Below the pieces are notes generated by a model, which worked only from the letters and a program-made list of their open reading frames with translations, had not been told where the DNA came from and did no database searches. This document shows positions 6,552 through 17,806 of a stretch of 23,823 bases of DNA, in pieces. Source of the DNA: JACZWL01 sp046756445 (GTDB lineage Bacteria; Pseudomonadota; Gammaproteobacteria; Steroidobacterales; Woeseiaceae); assembly GCA_046756445.1 (NCBI GenBank), contig JBHHWI010000040.1:1-23823 (forward strand), written 5' to 3'. The position numbers and the translations under genes were made by a program. The first letter of the stretch is position 1, and each line of letters starts with the position of its first letter.

Positions 6552-7858
6552 GCCGTGTTCGAGCCTTCCGTACTCAGCTCCGCCCCGAGCGCACCCAGGA
6601 TGGCGGGAAAACCCGGAAACGAGGTGTCGACCGCATCGACATTGCGTACCCGGACGGTCGATTGCGCGACCGTGCCCGCGACCGCGAACGACATCGCCAC
6701 GCGATGGTCTCCGCGACTGTCGACAGTGCCACCGGACAGTTCTGCGCCATGGATCTCGGCTCCATCTTCGAATTCATCCAGTTTGATCCCCAACTTGCGC
6801 AGTCCTTCCGCCATCGTGCCGATGCGATCGCTCTCTTTGACGCGCAATTCTCCGATCCCGGAGAATCGGGTGGATCCCCTGGCCAGCGCGGCCGCGACAA
6901 ACAGTACGGGGAATTCGTCAATCGCCCGGGAGACAAGTGACGGCTCGACCGCTATGCCCCGCAGCTCGGAGGAGCGAACGCGGATATCGGCGAGTGGTTC
7001 CTCGCCGGCAAGCTGCGGGTTCTCGATACCGATGTTACCGCCCATTTCCCTCAATATTTTGATGACGCCGGTGCGCGTCGGATTGACGCCGACATTCTGA
7101 ATCAGGACTTCCGCGTCCTTTGCGACCAGTGCGCCGACAATCAGGAACGCCGCGGATGAAAGATCGGCTGGCACCTTCACATTCGTGCCCTCGAGACGGT
7201 CCGCTCCCTGGATCCTTATTCTGCCGCCGTCGCTTTGAATCCTGGCGCCCATCGACTGCAACAGGCGCTCGGTATGGTCCCGCGTAACGGCGGGCTCCGT
7301 CACAACCGTCTCTCCCCGCGCATAAAGAGCTGCGAAGAGCACCGCCGACTTGACCTGGGCACTCGCGACGGGCAGCGAGTAGTGAATGCCGGCCAGGGAC
7401 CGGTTGCCGTGAATGACCAGAGGCGGTCTCCCGTTCTCACTATCGATACTCCCACCCATCGAAGTCAGAGGGTCGATGATCCTCTGCATCGGCCTTGCCG
7501 CAAGCGATGCATCGCCGGTCAGCGTACTGTCGAAGCCCTGCCCGCAAAGCAGGCCCGCAATCAGCCGCATGGCCGTGCCGGAGTTACCGAGGTCCAGCGG
7601 ACCACGCGCCTGTGTCAGACCGTGCATGCCGACGCCGTCGACGTGCACCGTCGCCGGGTCGTCCCGATCGATCGGGACACCGAGGCTCTCCAGGGCAGCG
7701 AGCGTCGCGAGGCAGTCCTCGGCCGCCAGGAACCCGTCGATGTCCGTTCGCCCGTCGGCGATCGCCCCGAGCATCAGCGCACGGTGAGAGATCGACTTGT
7801 CGCCGGGTACGGTGACCGTACCGCCCGAGAAAGGAGCGGGCTGGATAACGTAGTCCAT
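6548..7858 (-). CDS. aroA: 3-phosphoshikimate 1-carboxyvinyltransferase (EPSP synthase)
   Basis: A 436-residue EPSP synthase, the sixth step of the shikimate pathway, joining shikimate-3-phosphate and phosphoenolpyruvate. Characteristic parts: GDKSISHRALMLGAIADG (residues about 19-36, substrate-binding Lys), DLGNSGTAMRLIAGLL, and the C-terminal FSGIGELRVKESDRI with DHRVAMSFAVAG. The segment around LGNSGTAMRLIAGLL (position of the E. coli Gly96 region) is wild-type-like. The length and motifs suggest a stand-alone domain with no TyrA fusion, unlike the fused prephenate dehydrogenase-EPSP synthase gene at this position in Pseudomonas. It lies 18 bp after pheA and overlaps cmk by 4 nt. Confidence 0.97.
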   Translation of the reverse strand: MDYVIQPAPFSGGTVTVPGDKSISHRALMLGAIADGRTDIDGFLAAEDCLATLAALESLGVPIDRDDPATVHVDGVGMHGLTQARGPLDLGNSGTAMRLIAGLLCGQGFDSTLTGDASLAARPMQRIIDPLTSMGGSIDSENGRPPLVIHGNRSLAGIHYSLPVASAQVKSAVLFAALYARGETVVTEPAVTRDHTERLLQSMGARIQSDGGRIRIQGADRLEGTNVKVPADLSSAAFLIVGALVAKDAEVLIQNVGVNPTRTGVIKILREMGGNIGIENPQLAGEEPLADIRVRSSELRGIAVEPSLVSRAIDEFPVLFVAAALARGSTRFSGIGELRVKESDRIGTMAEGLRKLGIKLDEFEDGAEIHGAELSGGTVDSRGDHRVAMSFAVAGTVAQSTVRVRNVDAVDTSFPGFPAILGALGAELSTEGSNTA

Positions 7859-7876
7859 GGACGAACCCGCCGCGAG

Positions 7877-8989
7877 TCAGCTTACCGGTGTCGGGTAGGC
7901 GCCGACGATGCGGAACAGCGTGCTGCGTTTCTCGAGTTCCTCGAGGGCCTCGGTCAACGGCGAATCTTCTGCATGACCTTCGAGGTCGATGAAGAATACG
8001 TATTCCCAGTTCTTGCGGCGGGACGGGCGGGACTCGATAAATGTCATGCTCACGCCGTGGCTCGCCAGAGGCTGCAGCAGATCGTGAAGCACCCCGGCTC
8101 CCTCGGTGTGGCTTGCGGACACCAGAATCGTGGTCTTGTCCTGCCCGCTGGGCGGCAGCAACTCACGACCGACGACGAGGAACCGCGTCGCGTTATCGGC
8201 GCGATCTTCTATGTTGTTTACGAGGACTTTGAGGTCGTAGACCCCCGCAGCGGCATCGCTGCCGATCGCGGCCGTGCCCCCTTCGTCTCTCGCGCGTCTG
8301 GCGCCGGTTGCATTGCTGCTGACACCGATGAGCTCGACGTGCGGCAGGTATTCCCTGAGCCAACCGCGGCACTGCGCGAGCGCCTGCTCGTGTGCGCATA
8401 TGCGTTCAATCAGGTCGAGCGACGCCATCCGGCCGAGCAGGTGCTGTTCGATGCGCAACTCGATTTCGCCGCCAATCTTGAGCGGTGAGGTCAGGAACAT
8501 GTCAAGCGTGTTGTTGACCGTGCCTTCCGTCGAGTTCTCGATCGGAACGACCCCGAAGTCGGCGGTGCCGCTCTCCACTTCCTGAAATACCTCGTCGATG
8601 GTGGCAAACGGCAGGGCACGCACCGAATGGCCGAAATGCTTGTAGACGGCGGCCTGTGTGAAAGTCCCCTCCGGACCCAGGAAGCCGATCTTCAGCGGCT
8701 CCTGCTGCGCGAGGCATGCCGACATTATCTCGCGAAACAGCCGTAGCATCTCCTCGTCGCGTAACGGCCCCTTATTTCGCTCGAGCACGGTGCGAAGCAC
8801 TTCGGCCTCGCGTTCGGGTCGGTAATAGTCGACCGCTTCGGCCATCTCTCCCTTGGAAACGCCGATCTGTTGGGCGAACTTTGCTCTCTCGCTGATGAGC
8901 GCCTGGATCTGCTCGTCGATCGCGTCAATCCGCTTGCGTACCAGCGAGATATCGGGTTCCCCGGTCTTGTGTTTGCTTGTTCGTGCCAT
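7877..8989 (-). CDS. pheA: Bifunctional chorismate mutase/prephenate dehydratase (P-protein)
   Basis: A 370-residue enzyme making phenylpyruvate for phenylalanine. Three parts are visible: an AroQ chorismate mutase domain (residues about 14-95, LVRKRIDAIDEQIQALI), a prephenate dehydratase domain (about 99-275, starting IGFLGPEGTFTQAAV, with the catalytic NATRFLVV segment), and an ACT domain (about 290-365) containing GVLHDLLQPLASHGVS and the ESRPSR motif that binds phenylalanine for feedback inhibition. The frame extends to 9061, but that would overlap serA by 44 nt. The ATG at 8989 has AAGGA close upstream and starts MARTSKHK, giving normal length. It sits between serA (28 bp upstream) and aroA (18 bp downstream). 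Confidence 0.96.
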   Translation of the reverse strand: MARTSKHKTGEPDISLVRKRIDAIDEQIQALISERAKFAQQIGVSKGEMAEAVDYYRPEREAEVLRTVLERNKGPLRDEEMLRLFREIMSACLAQQEPLKIGFLGPEGTFTQAAVYKHFGHSVRALPFATIDEVFQEVESGTADFGVVPIENSTEGTVNNTLDMFLTSPLKIGGEIELRIEQHLLGRMASLDLIERICAHEQALAQCRGWLREYLPHVELIGVSSNATGARRARDEGGTAAIGSDAAAGVYDLKVLVNNIEDRADNATRFLVVGRELLPPSGQDKTTILVSASHTEGAGVLHDLLQPLASHGVSMTFIESRPSRRKNWEYVFFIDLEGHAEDSPLTEALEELEKRSTLFRIVGAYPTPVS

Positions 8990-9017
8990 CCGTCCTTCCC
9001 GAAGTCTCTGTACCCGC

Positions 9018-10196
9018 TCAGGATAAAGGCATACCGAGGTTTCGCAAAGCGAGAACACCATCGATCTGCTCTATCGCCTGAAGCGTCGCTTCGGGCACCT
9101 CGCCGTCGAGATCGACTACCGTATAGGCGAGCTCACCCAGCGATTTGTTCAGCAGGTCCTCGATGTTGAGGCCCGCCTCGGCCAGCGCCGTCGAGATCTG
9201 ACCCACCATGTTCGGTACATTGGCGTTGGCGATCGTGATTCGCCAGGCATCCGCGCGGGGCATGATCGACTCCGGGAAATTCACCGCGTGCCGGATATTG
9301 CCGTTCTCGAGGTAGTCCTTGACGTTCTCGGCCACCATGATCGCGCAGTTTTCCTCCGCCTCCAGCGTCGACGCGCCGAGATGTGGCAGGGCAATGACCC
9401 GCGGATGCGCGATCAGTTCGGGAGTCGGGAAGTCACAGACGTAAGCCTGAAGGTGACCCTCATCGAGCGCCTCGAGCGCGGCCGCCTCGTCCACGATGCC
9501 CCCTCTCGCAAAATTGATCAGCACGCCGCCCTGTCGCATTAGCGCAAGCCTGTCATGATTGACAAGTCCGCGGGTACCGTCGATCAGGGGCACGTGGACC
9601 GAGACCACATCCGATTTCTTGAACAGGTGATCCAGCGTCTCGGTCTGTTCCACGCCGGACGACAATTGCCACGCCCGCCGCACCGTGATCTGGGGGTCGA
9701 AGCCGGCGACTTTCATGCCCAGCGCCAGCGCGGCGTTGGCGACCTCGACACCTACGGCTCCGAGCCCGACCACGCCAAGCGTGCGGCCCGGAAGCTCGAA
9801 ACCGACGAAGTTCTTCTTGCCGGTTTCCACTTCTTTCTCGAGTTGCTCGCCGGATGCCTGCAAATTCCTGACGTAGTCCCAGGCCGGGCAGATATTTCTT
9901 GCCGCAAGCAACAAACCGGCGATTGCCAGCTCCTTCACCGCATTGGAATTGGCCCCCGGCGCATTGAAAACGGGCACGCCCCGCTTGCTGAGCCTGTCGA
10001 TCGGAATATTGTTCACGCCCGCCCCTGCGCGACCGACCGCGACGACCGACCCCGGTATGTCCATGTCGAGCAGGTTGTGCGAGCGCAGGATGATTGCATC
10101 GGGATGCGCGATTTCCGATGCGACTTCGTATCGCTCCCGCGGCAAACGCCGCAATCCGGCGATCGCGATGCTGTTGAAGGTCAGGATCTTGTACAT
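9018..10196 (-). CDS. serA: D-3-phosphoglycerate dehydrogenase
   Basis: A 392-residue NAD-dependent dehydrogenase that commits 3-phosphoglycerate to serine synthesis. The Rossmann motif GLGAVG (residues 144-149), the catalytic Arg in FARGG (about 231) and the catalytic His in PHLGAST (272) are present, followed by a C-terminal ACT domain (about 320-392: NVPNMVGQISTALAEAGLNIEDL) that would bind serine. Stretches such as VGRAGAGVNNIPIDRL, PGANSNAVKELAIA and HLGASTLEAEENCAIM resemble the short 3PGDH type common in Bacteroidetes and Firmicutes more than E. coli SerA. It starts 3 bp after serC, so steps one and two of the pathway are made together. Symbol assigned on function. Confidence 0.93.
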   Translation of the reverse strand: MYKILTFNSIAIAGLRRLPRERYEVASEIAHPDAIILRSHNLLDMDIPGSVVAVGRAGAGVNNIPIDRLSKRGVPVFNAPGANSNAVKELAIAGLLLAARNICPAWDYVRNLQASGEQLEKEVETGKKNFVGFELPGRTLGVVGLGAVGVEVANAALALGMKVAGFDPQITVRRAWQLSSGVEQTETLDHLFKKSDVVSVHVPLIDGTRGLVNHDRLALMRQGGVLINFARGGIVDEAAALEALDEGHLQAYVCDFPTPELIAHPRVIALPHLGASTLEAEENCAIMVAENVKDYLENGNIRHAVNFPESIMPRADAWRITIANANVPNMVGQISTALAEAGLNIEDLLNKSLGELAYTVVDLDGEVPEATLQAIEQIDGVLALRNLGMPLS

Positions 10197-10199
10197 CGC

Positions 10200-11282
10200 C
10201 TACCCGTTTGCCTTTTCGAATTCCTGCATGAAGTCGATCAACGCATCGACGCCGTTTTCGGGCACTGCGTTATAGAGTGAGGCCCGCATCCCGCCGATGG
10301 AGCGATGGCCTTTCAGGTGCGCCAGCCCGGCCGATTCCGACTCGGCCAGAAATTTCGCATCCAGGTCCGGATTCCTCAGCACGAACGGCACGTTCATCCA
10401 CGAGCGGCAGTCTGCCTGCACCGGATTGCTGTAAAACTCCGAGTTGTCGATCGCCCGGTAGAGCTTGGCGGCCTTTCGCTCGTTGACGGCACCGATCGCG
10501 GCGAGCCCCCCTTGCGCCTTCAGATGCGCGAATACCAGGCCGGCAGCGTACCAGGCGAATACGGGCGGCGTGTTGGTCATCGAACCCGAATCCGCGAACG
10601 CCTCGTAGGTCAATATCCTCGGGGCATCAGCACGACTCCTGTGCAGCAGATCGTTTCGCAGGATGACGAGCGTCATGCCTGCCGGGCCGATGTTTTTCTG
10701 TGCGCCGGCATAGATGACGCCGAACCGGTTCACGTCGACCGGTCGGGAAAGAATCGTGCTGGACATATCGGCGACCAGCGGCACGTCGCCGGTTTCCGGA
10801 ACGAAGTGAAACTCGACGCCGCCGATCGTCTCATTGGGCGTGTAGTGAAGATAAGCCGCGCCGGCCGTCTTGCGCCACTCGTCCTCGGGCGGAATGTGGC
10901 AGAAATTGCTGTCACTGCTGTCTGCCGCAATATTGATGCTGCAAAGACGCGATGCGTCGGCGATCGCTTTCCTGGACCAGGTGCCCGTTTGCACGTAGTC
11001 GGCGGTATCGCCGGCCTGCGCGAGATTCAGCGGCGCCATCGCAAACTGGAGCGTCGCGCCACCCTGCAGGAACAACACGCTGTAATCGTCGGGAATCGCC
11101 AGCAGGTCGCGGAGGTCGCGCTCTGCTTTTTCGGCGATCCCCATGAACGCTTCGCCGCGGTGGCTTACCTCCATCACCGACATGCCGCTGCCGTTCCAGT
11201 CCGGAATGTCGGCGCGAATCCGCTCGAGGACCTCGAGTGGCAGCGCTGCCGGGCCGGCGCTGAAATTATAGACGCGAGACAT
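10200..11282 (-). CDS. serC: Phosphoserine aminotransferase
   Basis: A 360-residue class V aminotransferase that makes phosphoserine from 3-phosphohydroxypyruvate and glutamate; the same enzyme acts in pyridoxal phosphate synthesis. The start MSRVYNFSAGPAALP, the segment SVLFLQGGATLQFAMAPLNL and the PLP-binding lysine at 196 (YAGAQKNIGPAG) are all diagnostic, and length is exactly that of the family. GAGGA lies ten bases before the ATG. It is 77 bp downstream of gyrA and 3 bp upstream of serA. Confidence 0.97.
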   Translation of the reverse strand: MSRVYNFSAGPAALPLEVLERIRADIPDWNGSGMSVMEVSHRGEAFMGIAEKAERDLRDLLAIPDDYSVLFLQGGATLQFAMAPLNLAQAGDTADYVQTGTWSRKAIADASRLCSINIAADSSDSNFCHIPPEDEWRKTAGAAYLHYTPNETIGGVEFHFVPETGDVPLVADMSSTILSRPVDVNRFGVIYAGAQKNIGPAGMTLVILRNDLLHRSRADAPRILTYEAFADSGSMTNTPPVFAWYAAGLVFAHLKAQGGLAAIGAVNERKAAKLYRAIDNSEFYSNPVQADCRSWMNVPFVLRNPDLDAKFLAESESAGLAHLKGHRSIGGMRASLYNAVPENGVDALIDFMQEFEKANG

Positions 11283-11359
11283 GACGCTGGAATCCTCGAG
11301 CTGCGAGCCGTGTACTGGAAAGCCACAGTGCCTACGGCGCGATGTCGTCGATTGTGACC

Positions 11360-13900
<2,541 letters not shown>

Positions 13901-14080
13901 AGGCGTCCAACAATCCGGAGCGGTTCCGTCCCGAGAGCGGAAACGACTTCAACACAACTGGGTACTGCGGAAATCAATATTTATATCAATAAATATCTAT
14001 TTCGCCGGACAGGATTTCAGCGCAAAAAAACGCCAATTCCGGGGTGAAATAATACCACAGCAGGCCGCATCACAGCAGGG

Positions 14081-14109
14081 TTTCCGGCGCTTTCGGCGGC
14101 CTGTATACT
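14081..14109 (+). promoter_or_regulatory. Candidate sigma70 promoter for ubiG
   Basis: TATACT at 14104-14109 is a good -10. TTTCCG lies 17 bp upstream as a weak -35. Transcription would start near 14116, about 48 nt before ubiG. The AT-rich stretch at 13970-14000 in the same divergent gap probably belongs to the gyrA promoter region, where I see no convincing box pair. Confidence 0.35.
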
Positions 14110-14163
14110 TGCAGCGAAGACGCCCTCCCCGACGCTCCGGAAAGGCAATCGATATCCCAGACC

Positions 14164-14880
14164 ATGACTGTCTCGCAACACAACGTTGACGATGCCGAAA
14201 TCGCGAGATTCGACGCGCTCGCATCCAGGTGGTGGGACCCGGCGGGCGATTTCCGACCACTGCACGAGATCAATCCGCTGCGGCTCGACTACATTCGGCA
14301 GCGGGTGAGTCTGGACGGAAGCAGCGTAATCGACATCGGCTGCGGCGGCGGAATACTCGCCGAGGCCATGGCCCAGGACGGCGCCACGGTGACCGGGATA
14401 GACGTTGCCGAAGGCCCGCTGGCGGTCGCACGGCTGCACCAGGCGGAATCCGGCGCGAGAGTTGAATACCGGCACTCGACGGCGGAATCCTACGCCGATG
14501 CCCACCCGGGTGAATTCGACGTCGTGACCTGCCTGGAAATGCTGGAGCACGTCCCGGAACCCGGCAGGGTCGTGGCGGCCTGCGCCGAGCTCGTACGACC
14601 GGGCGGCGACGTGTTTATCTCGACCATCAATCGCAACCCGAAGTCGTTTCTGTTTGCCATTGTCGGCGCCGAATACGTCTTGCGACTGTTACCGAGGGGC
14701 ACACATGAGTACGAAAAATTCATTCGCCCTTCCGAACTCGACGCCTGGGCCCGTCGCGCGGGACTCGCTCTGCGGGACAGCATCGGCCTCCATTACAATC
14801 CCCTGACGCGGGCGTACTCGCTCGGCGAAGACCTGGACGTGAACTATCTGATGCACTTCCGGCGCCACGACGACCGCTGA
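14164..14880 (+). CDS. ubiG: Ubiquinone biosynthesis O-methyltransferase UbiG
   Basis: A 238-residue SAM-dependent methyltransferase doing both O-methylations of ubiquinone synthesis. The N-terminal WWDPAGDFRPLHEINPLRLDYI is the UbiG signature. The SAM-binding loop follows (VIDIGCGGGILAEAMAQDGA), with acidic post-motif GIDVAEG, and CLEMLEHVPEP lies in the catalytic core. HEYEKFIRPSEL near the C-terminus is also family-typical. Length is normal (about 235-245). It is transcribed divergently from gyrA, as in Pseudomonas, and is followed after 2 bp by the phosphatase gene. Confidence 0.96.
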   Translation: MTVSQHNVDDAEIARFDALASRWWDPAGDFRPLHEINPLRLDYIRQRVSLDGSSVIDIGCGGGILAEAMAQDGATVTGIDVAEGPLAVARLHQAESGARVEYRHSTAESYADAHPGEFDVVTCLEMLEHVPEPGRVVAACAELVRPGGDVFISTINRNPKSFLFAIVGAEYVLRLLPRGTHEYEKFIRPSELDAWARRAGLALRDSIGLHYNPLTRAYSLGEDLDVNYLMHFRRHDDR

Positions 14881-14882
14881 AT

Positions 14883-15569
14883 ATGGCCCGGGCGTTCGGG
14901 AAAATCGACGCGGTTCTGTTCGACCTGGACGGTACCCTGATTGATACTGCTCCCGACATGGTCGCCGTGCTTGCCGAGCTACAACGAGCTCACGGTCTGG
15001 ACCCCCTGCCGTATGAGACTGCACGGGCCAGTGTCTCGAACGGTGCCCTGGAGCTGATTCGTCTTGCATTCCCGAAGGTTGAACAGGACCAGATCGAGGC
15101 GCTGCATCGCGAGTATCTGGCGCGATATGAGGACTCGGTCTGTATGGAGTCCCGCCTCTATCCTGATTTGCCGGAACTCCTCGACGATCTCGACGCGCGA
15201 GACTGTCCCTGGGGCATTGTGACGAACAAGCCGCAGAGGCTGACGGATCCGTTACTGGCCGGGCTCGGGCTGACGGGCCGCCTCAGCTGCAGCATCAGCG
15301 GTGACTCCCTGCCGCAGCGCAAGCCTGATCCGGCGCCGCTCTTGCTTGGCTGCAAGCAGACCGGAACGGCGCCCCGGGCGACCGTTTACGTCGGCGACGC
15401 GGCGAGGGACATCGAGGCGGGGCGTGCCGCCGGCATGCGTACCATTGCCGCCGCCTATGGGTATATCGTTCCCGGCGACGAACCGGCGTCCTGGGCACCC
15501 GACGCGATCGCCGACAGTCCGAAAGAACTCGCCAAAATACTGTCAAAAGCGGTTAGTCTGGAGCTCTGA
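14883..15569 (+). CDS. mupP: HAD phosphatase, MupP-like (N-acetylmuramate 6-phosphate phosphatase)
   Basis: A 228-residue HAD hydrolase. Motif I is DLDGT (Asp14 nucleophile, Asp16), motif II is the Thr of WGIVTNKP, motif III is the Lys of KPDP, and motif IV is VGDAARDIEAG. It could be named phosphoglycolate phosphatase (gph) by similarity alone. I prefer MupP because of (a) the gyrA/ubiG/phosphatase/yciK neighbourhood, the same as the Pseudomonas locus where MupP acts in peptidoglycan recycling, and (b) the C-terminal AYGYIVPGDEPASW, which resembles MupP. Whether AmgK and MurU, the partners that would settle it, exist cannot be seen here. It overlaps rmuC by one base (TGATG). Confidence 0.75.
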   Translation: MARAFGKIDAVLFDLDGTLIDTAPDMVAVLAELQRAHGLDPLPYETARASVSNGALELIRLAFPKVEQDQIEALHREYLARYEDSVCMESRLYPDLPELLDDLDARDCPWGIVTNKPQRLTDPLLAGLGLTGRLSCSISGDSLPQRKPDPAPLLLGCKQTGTAPRATVYVGDAARDIEAGRAAGMRTIAAAYGYIVPGDEPASWAPDAIADSPKELAKILSKAVSLEL

Positions 15570-16906
15570 TGCCTGCAATCGAAGTCAACCCGGTCTATTT
15601 GGAAATCGGCATGCCCGCGCTGGTGCTGGGGTTGCTGCTCGGGGGCCTGGTCGCCTGGCTAGTCGCCGGGGTCCGTCGGCGGCGACTGCAACAGTCCGTG
15701 ACTCTGCTGGAGACCCGGATCAAGGACCAGGAGGCCCTGCAGAAGGAAAGGGACGCCGCGTTCGAGGTCGCCACGGGCAGGCTCGCAACGGCATTCTCCG
15801 ACCTGGCCAATCAGTCCCTGAGATCCAACAGCGAAAATTTTCTGAGACTGGCGGAGCAAAACCTCGCAGCCCATCAGGAAAAAGCCAAGCGCGAGCTCGG
15901 GCACAGGGAACAGGCGATCGAGAATCTCGTGAAGCCGATTCGCGATGCCTTGCAACAATCACAGCGGCAGATCGCCGAGCTGGAAAAAGCCCGCAGCGAA
16001 GCCTATGGCAGCATCAAGTCGCAGCTGGCATCGATGCAGACCAGCCAGCAATCGCTGGCGCAGGAAACGCAGAATCTCGTCAATGCCCTGCGGCGTCCGG
16101 AAGTCCGCGGCCGCTGGGGAGAGATAACGCTGCGCCGCCTCGTGGAACTCGCCGGCATGGTCGAGCACTGTGACTTTCAGGAACAGGTGCATACGGTGGA
16201 CGATGAAAGGGCTGTAAGGCCCGACATGATCGTTCGCATGCCGGACCAGCGCGAGCTGGTCGTCGATGTCAAAACGCCGCTCGACGCCTATCTCGAGGCT
16301 GTGGAGGCAAGAGACGATTCCGAGCGCAGTCTCGCGCTGAAGCGACACGCCCAGAATGTGCGGGAGCATATCCGCAAGCTTGCCGGCAAGTCTTACTGGG
16401 ACCAGTTTGCCCAAAGCCCGGAATTCGTCATCCTGTTCATCCCCGGAGACCAGTTTTTGAGCGCGGCGTTGAACGAGGACCCCGATCTGATCGAATCCGC
16501 GCTGTCGCAGCAAATCATTCTTGCCACGCCCACCAGCTTCGTGGCGCTGCTCAAGGCAGTCGCGTACGGATGGCGCCAGTTGGCGCTTGCCGAGAACGCC
16601 GAGGAAATCCGCAAGCTCGGCGAAGATCTGTACGGCAGGCTGACGGCATTTGCCGGACACATGAACAAAGTGGGCAAACAGCTGGCAAGCAGCGTTGAAA
16701 ACTACAATCGAGCCGTGGGCTCACTGGAACGAAAGGTGCTGCCTGGTGCGAGAAAGTTCGTAGAACTCGGCATACGGCCCAAGAAAGACCTCGAGCATGT
16801 CGAGACGCTCGAATCGCTGCCACGCACAATGGACGAGAATCAGAAAGATACCGAGGGCGAGGTCAAGCCGGTGCCCATTGAGTCCAGTGACAAGACGCTG
16901 CAATAG
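15569..16906 (+). CDS. rmuC: DNA recombination protein RmuC
   Basis: A 445-residue RmuC family protein, linked in E. coli to limiting inversions at short inverted repeats and having a nuclease-like fold. An N-terminal membrane segment (residues about 10-31, GMPALVLGLLLGGLVAWLVAG) is followed by a long coiled coil (about 35-150, many Glu, Gln, Lys) and the conserved RmuC domain: RPEVRGRWGEITLRRLVELA, the catalytic-like VVDVKTPLDAYLEA, and FVILFIPGDQFLSAAL with ATPTSFVALLKAVAYGW. Its ATG shares a base with the preceding stop codon, so translation is coupled to the MupP-like gene. It sits between mupP and yciK, which are adjacent in Pseudomonas. The inverted-repeat element 16911-17046 starts 4 bp after its stop. 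Confidence 0.95.
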   Translation: MPAIEVNPVYLEIGMPALVLGLLLGGLVAWLVAGVRRRRLQQSVTLLETRIKDQEALQKERDAAFEVATGRLATAFSDLANQSLRSNSENFLRLAEQNLAAHQEKAKRELGHREQAIENLVKPIRDALQQSQRQIAELEKARSEAYGSIKSQLASMQTSQQSLAQETQNLVNALRRPEVRGRWGEITLRRLVELAGMVEHCDFQEQVHTVDDERAVRPDMIVRMPDQRELVVDVKTPLDAYLEAVEARDDSERSLALKRHAQNVREHIRKLAGKSYWDQFAQSPEFVILFIPGDQFLSAALNEDPDLIESALSQQIILATPTSFVALLKAVAYGWRQLALAENAEEIRKLGEDLYGRLTAFAGHMNKVGKQLASSVENYNRAVGSLERKVLPGARKFVELGIRPKKDLEHVETLESLPRTMDENQKDTEGEVKPVPIESSDKTLQ

Positions 16907-16910
16907 AACT

Positions 16911-17046
16911 GGTGCCGGAGCGAACTTTCTTAACTTTCCTAACTTTTCGGAAGAGGCATGATTTCGTTAGTGGAAGCAGGCGTGTTGGTCATGCGTTATC
17001 TGACACGAAATATGCTCGAGAAGTTAGGTAAGTTTGGTCCGGCACC
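16911..17046. repeat. 136-bp imperfect inverted-repeat element, family shared with 17807-17874
   Basis: The left end GGTGCCGGAGCGAACTTTC (16911-16929) and following TAACTT motifs are mirrored at the right by AAGTTAGGTAAGTTT and GGTCCGGCACC (17021-17046). Inner segments (CATGATTTCGT against ACGAAATATG) continue the imperfect pairing, so the whole unit can fold into one long hairpin. The same 19-nt end opens the palindrome on the other side of yciK. No protein is convincingly encoded. It replaces most of the yciK upstream region. Confidence 0.75.
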
Positions 17047-17051
17047 CATCT

Positions 17052-17804
17052 GTGAGCTTTGACCCTGACACCTACGAATATCGTTCCGGCCTTCTCAGGA
17101 ACCGGATCATACTGATCACGGGAGCCAGCGATGGCATCGGTGCTGCGTTGGCGTTGCGGGTGGCAGGCCTCGGCGCGAGAGTCATTCTTCACGGTCGCAA
17201 CGTTAAGAAGCTGGAGTCTGTTTATGATCAGATCCAGTCGTCGAACGATGCGCCGCGGCCATCAATCGCGCCGATGGACCTGGCAACGGCCGACAGCGAC
17301 GCATATCTGTCATTGGCCGAGAGTATCTCCACCGAGTTCCGGCAACTGGATGGCCTGGTACACAACGCCGGCATTCTGGGAGACAGGCTTTCCATCGAGC
17401 AATATGATCCGGCCGACTGGCAACGGGTGATGCATGTCAACGTCACGGCTGCGTTTGCCCTGACGCAGGTCTGCCTGCCGCTTCTCCGAGAATCTCCGGA
17501 TCCATCGCTGATATTCACGAGCAGCGGCGTCGGCCGGCAGGGCCGGGCCTACTGGGGTGCATATTCGGTCTCGAAATTTGCAATCGAAGGACTGTCCCAG
17601 ATCCTGGCCGATGAGAATCGACACACGAGTCTGCGTGTCAATTGCATCAATCCGGGCCCCGTCCGGACCAAATTGCGGCTGGCGGCGTATCCGGCGGAAG
17701 ATCGCGACAAGCTCAAAACGCCGGACGATATACTGTCCGCGTACCTCTATCTGCTCGGTCCAGACAGTCAGGGCGTTACCGGAGAGAGCCTGGACGCCCA
17801 GTAA
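17052..17804 (+). CDS. yciK: YciK-type short-chain dehydrogenase
   Basis: A 250-residue SDR oxidoreductase with unknown physiological substrate. The cofactor loop TGASDGIG, HNAG of the central strand, TSSGVGRQG with the active Ser, and YSVSK (Tyr-X3-Lys) are all present, as is NCINPGPVRTKLR after the active site. The match to E. coli YciK runs the full length, including LKTPDDILSAYLYLLG. The frame opens with a TTG at 17034, inside the upstream repeat. I use GTG at 17052, which starts MSFDPDTYEYRSGLLRNRIILITGA like the family. Ribosome-binding site is poor for both, likely because the repeat displaced the native leader. The stop is 2 bp before the perfect palindrome. Confidence 0.93.
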   Translation: MSFDPDTYEYRSGLLRNRIILITGASDGIGAALALRVAGLGARVILHGRNVKKLESVYDQIQSSNDAPRPSIAPMDLATADSDAYLSLAESISTEFRQLDGLVHNAGILGDRLSIEQYDPADWQRVMHVNVTAAFALTQVCLPLLRESPDPSLIFTSSGVGRQGRAYWGAYSVSKFAIEGLSQILADENRHTSLRVNCINPGPVRTKLRLAAYPAEDRDKLKTPDDILSAYLYLLGPDSQGVTGESLDAQ

Positions 17805-17806
17805 GC

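Noticed and set aside
6057..7100. Plus-strand open frame of 347 codons
   Set aside because: Antisense to cmk and aroA; no recognisable motif.
7235..8488. Long plus-strand open frame of 417 codons
   Set aside because: It lies antisense across aroA and pheA, both certain by sequence, and its translation is Arg-rich without any domain; high-GC shadow.
10305..11357. Plus-strand open frame of 350 codons
   Set aside because: Antisense to serC; low-complexity Arg/His-rich product.
15301..16173. Plus-strand open frame of 290 codons overlapping mupP and rmuC
   Set aside because: Out of frame with two real genes; the translation lacks domain structure.
16941..17060. Short frame MISLVEAGVLVMRYLTRN through the 136-bp element, as a possible transposase remnant
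   Set aside because: Too short, no motif, and explained by the imperfect inverted-repeat structure.
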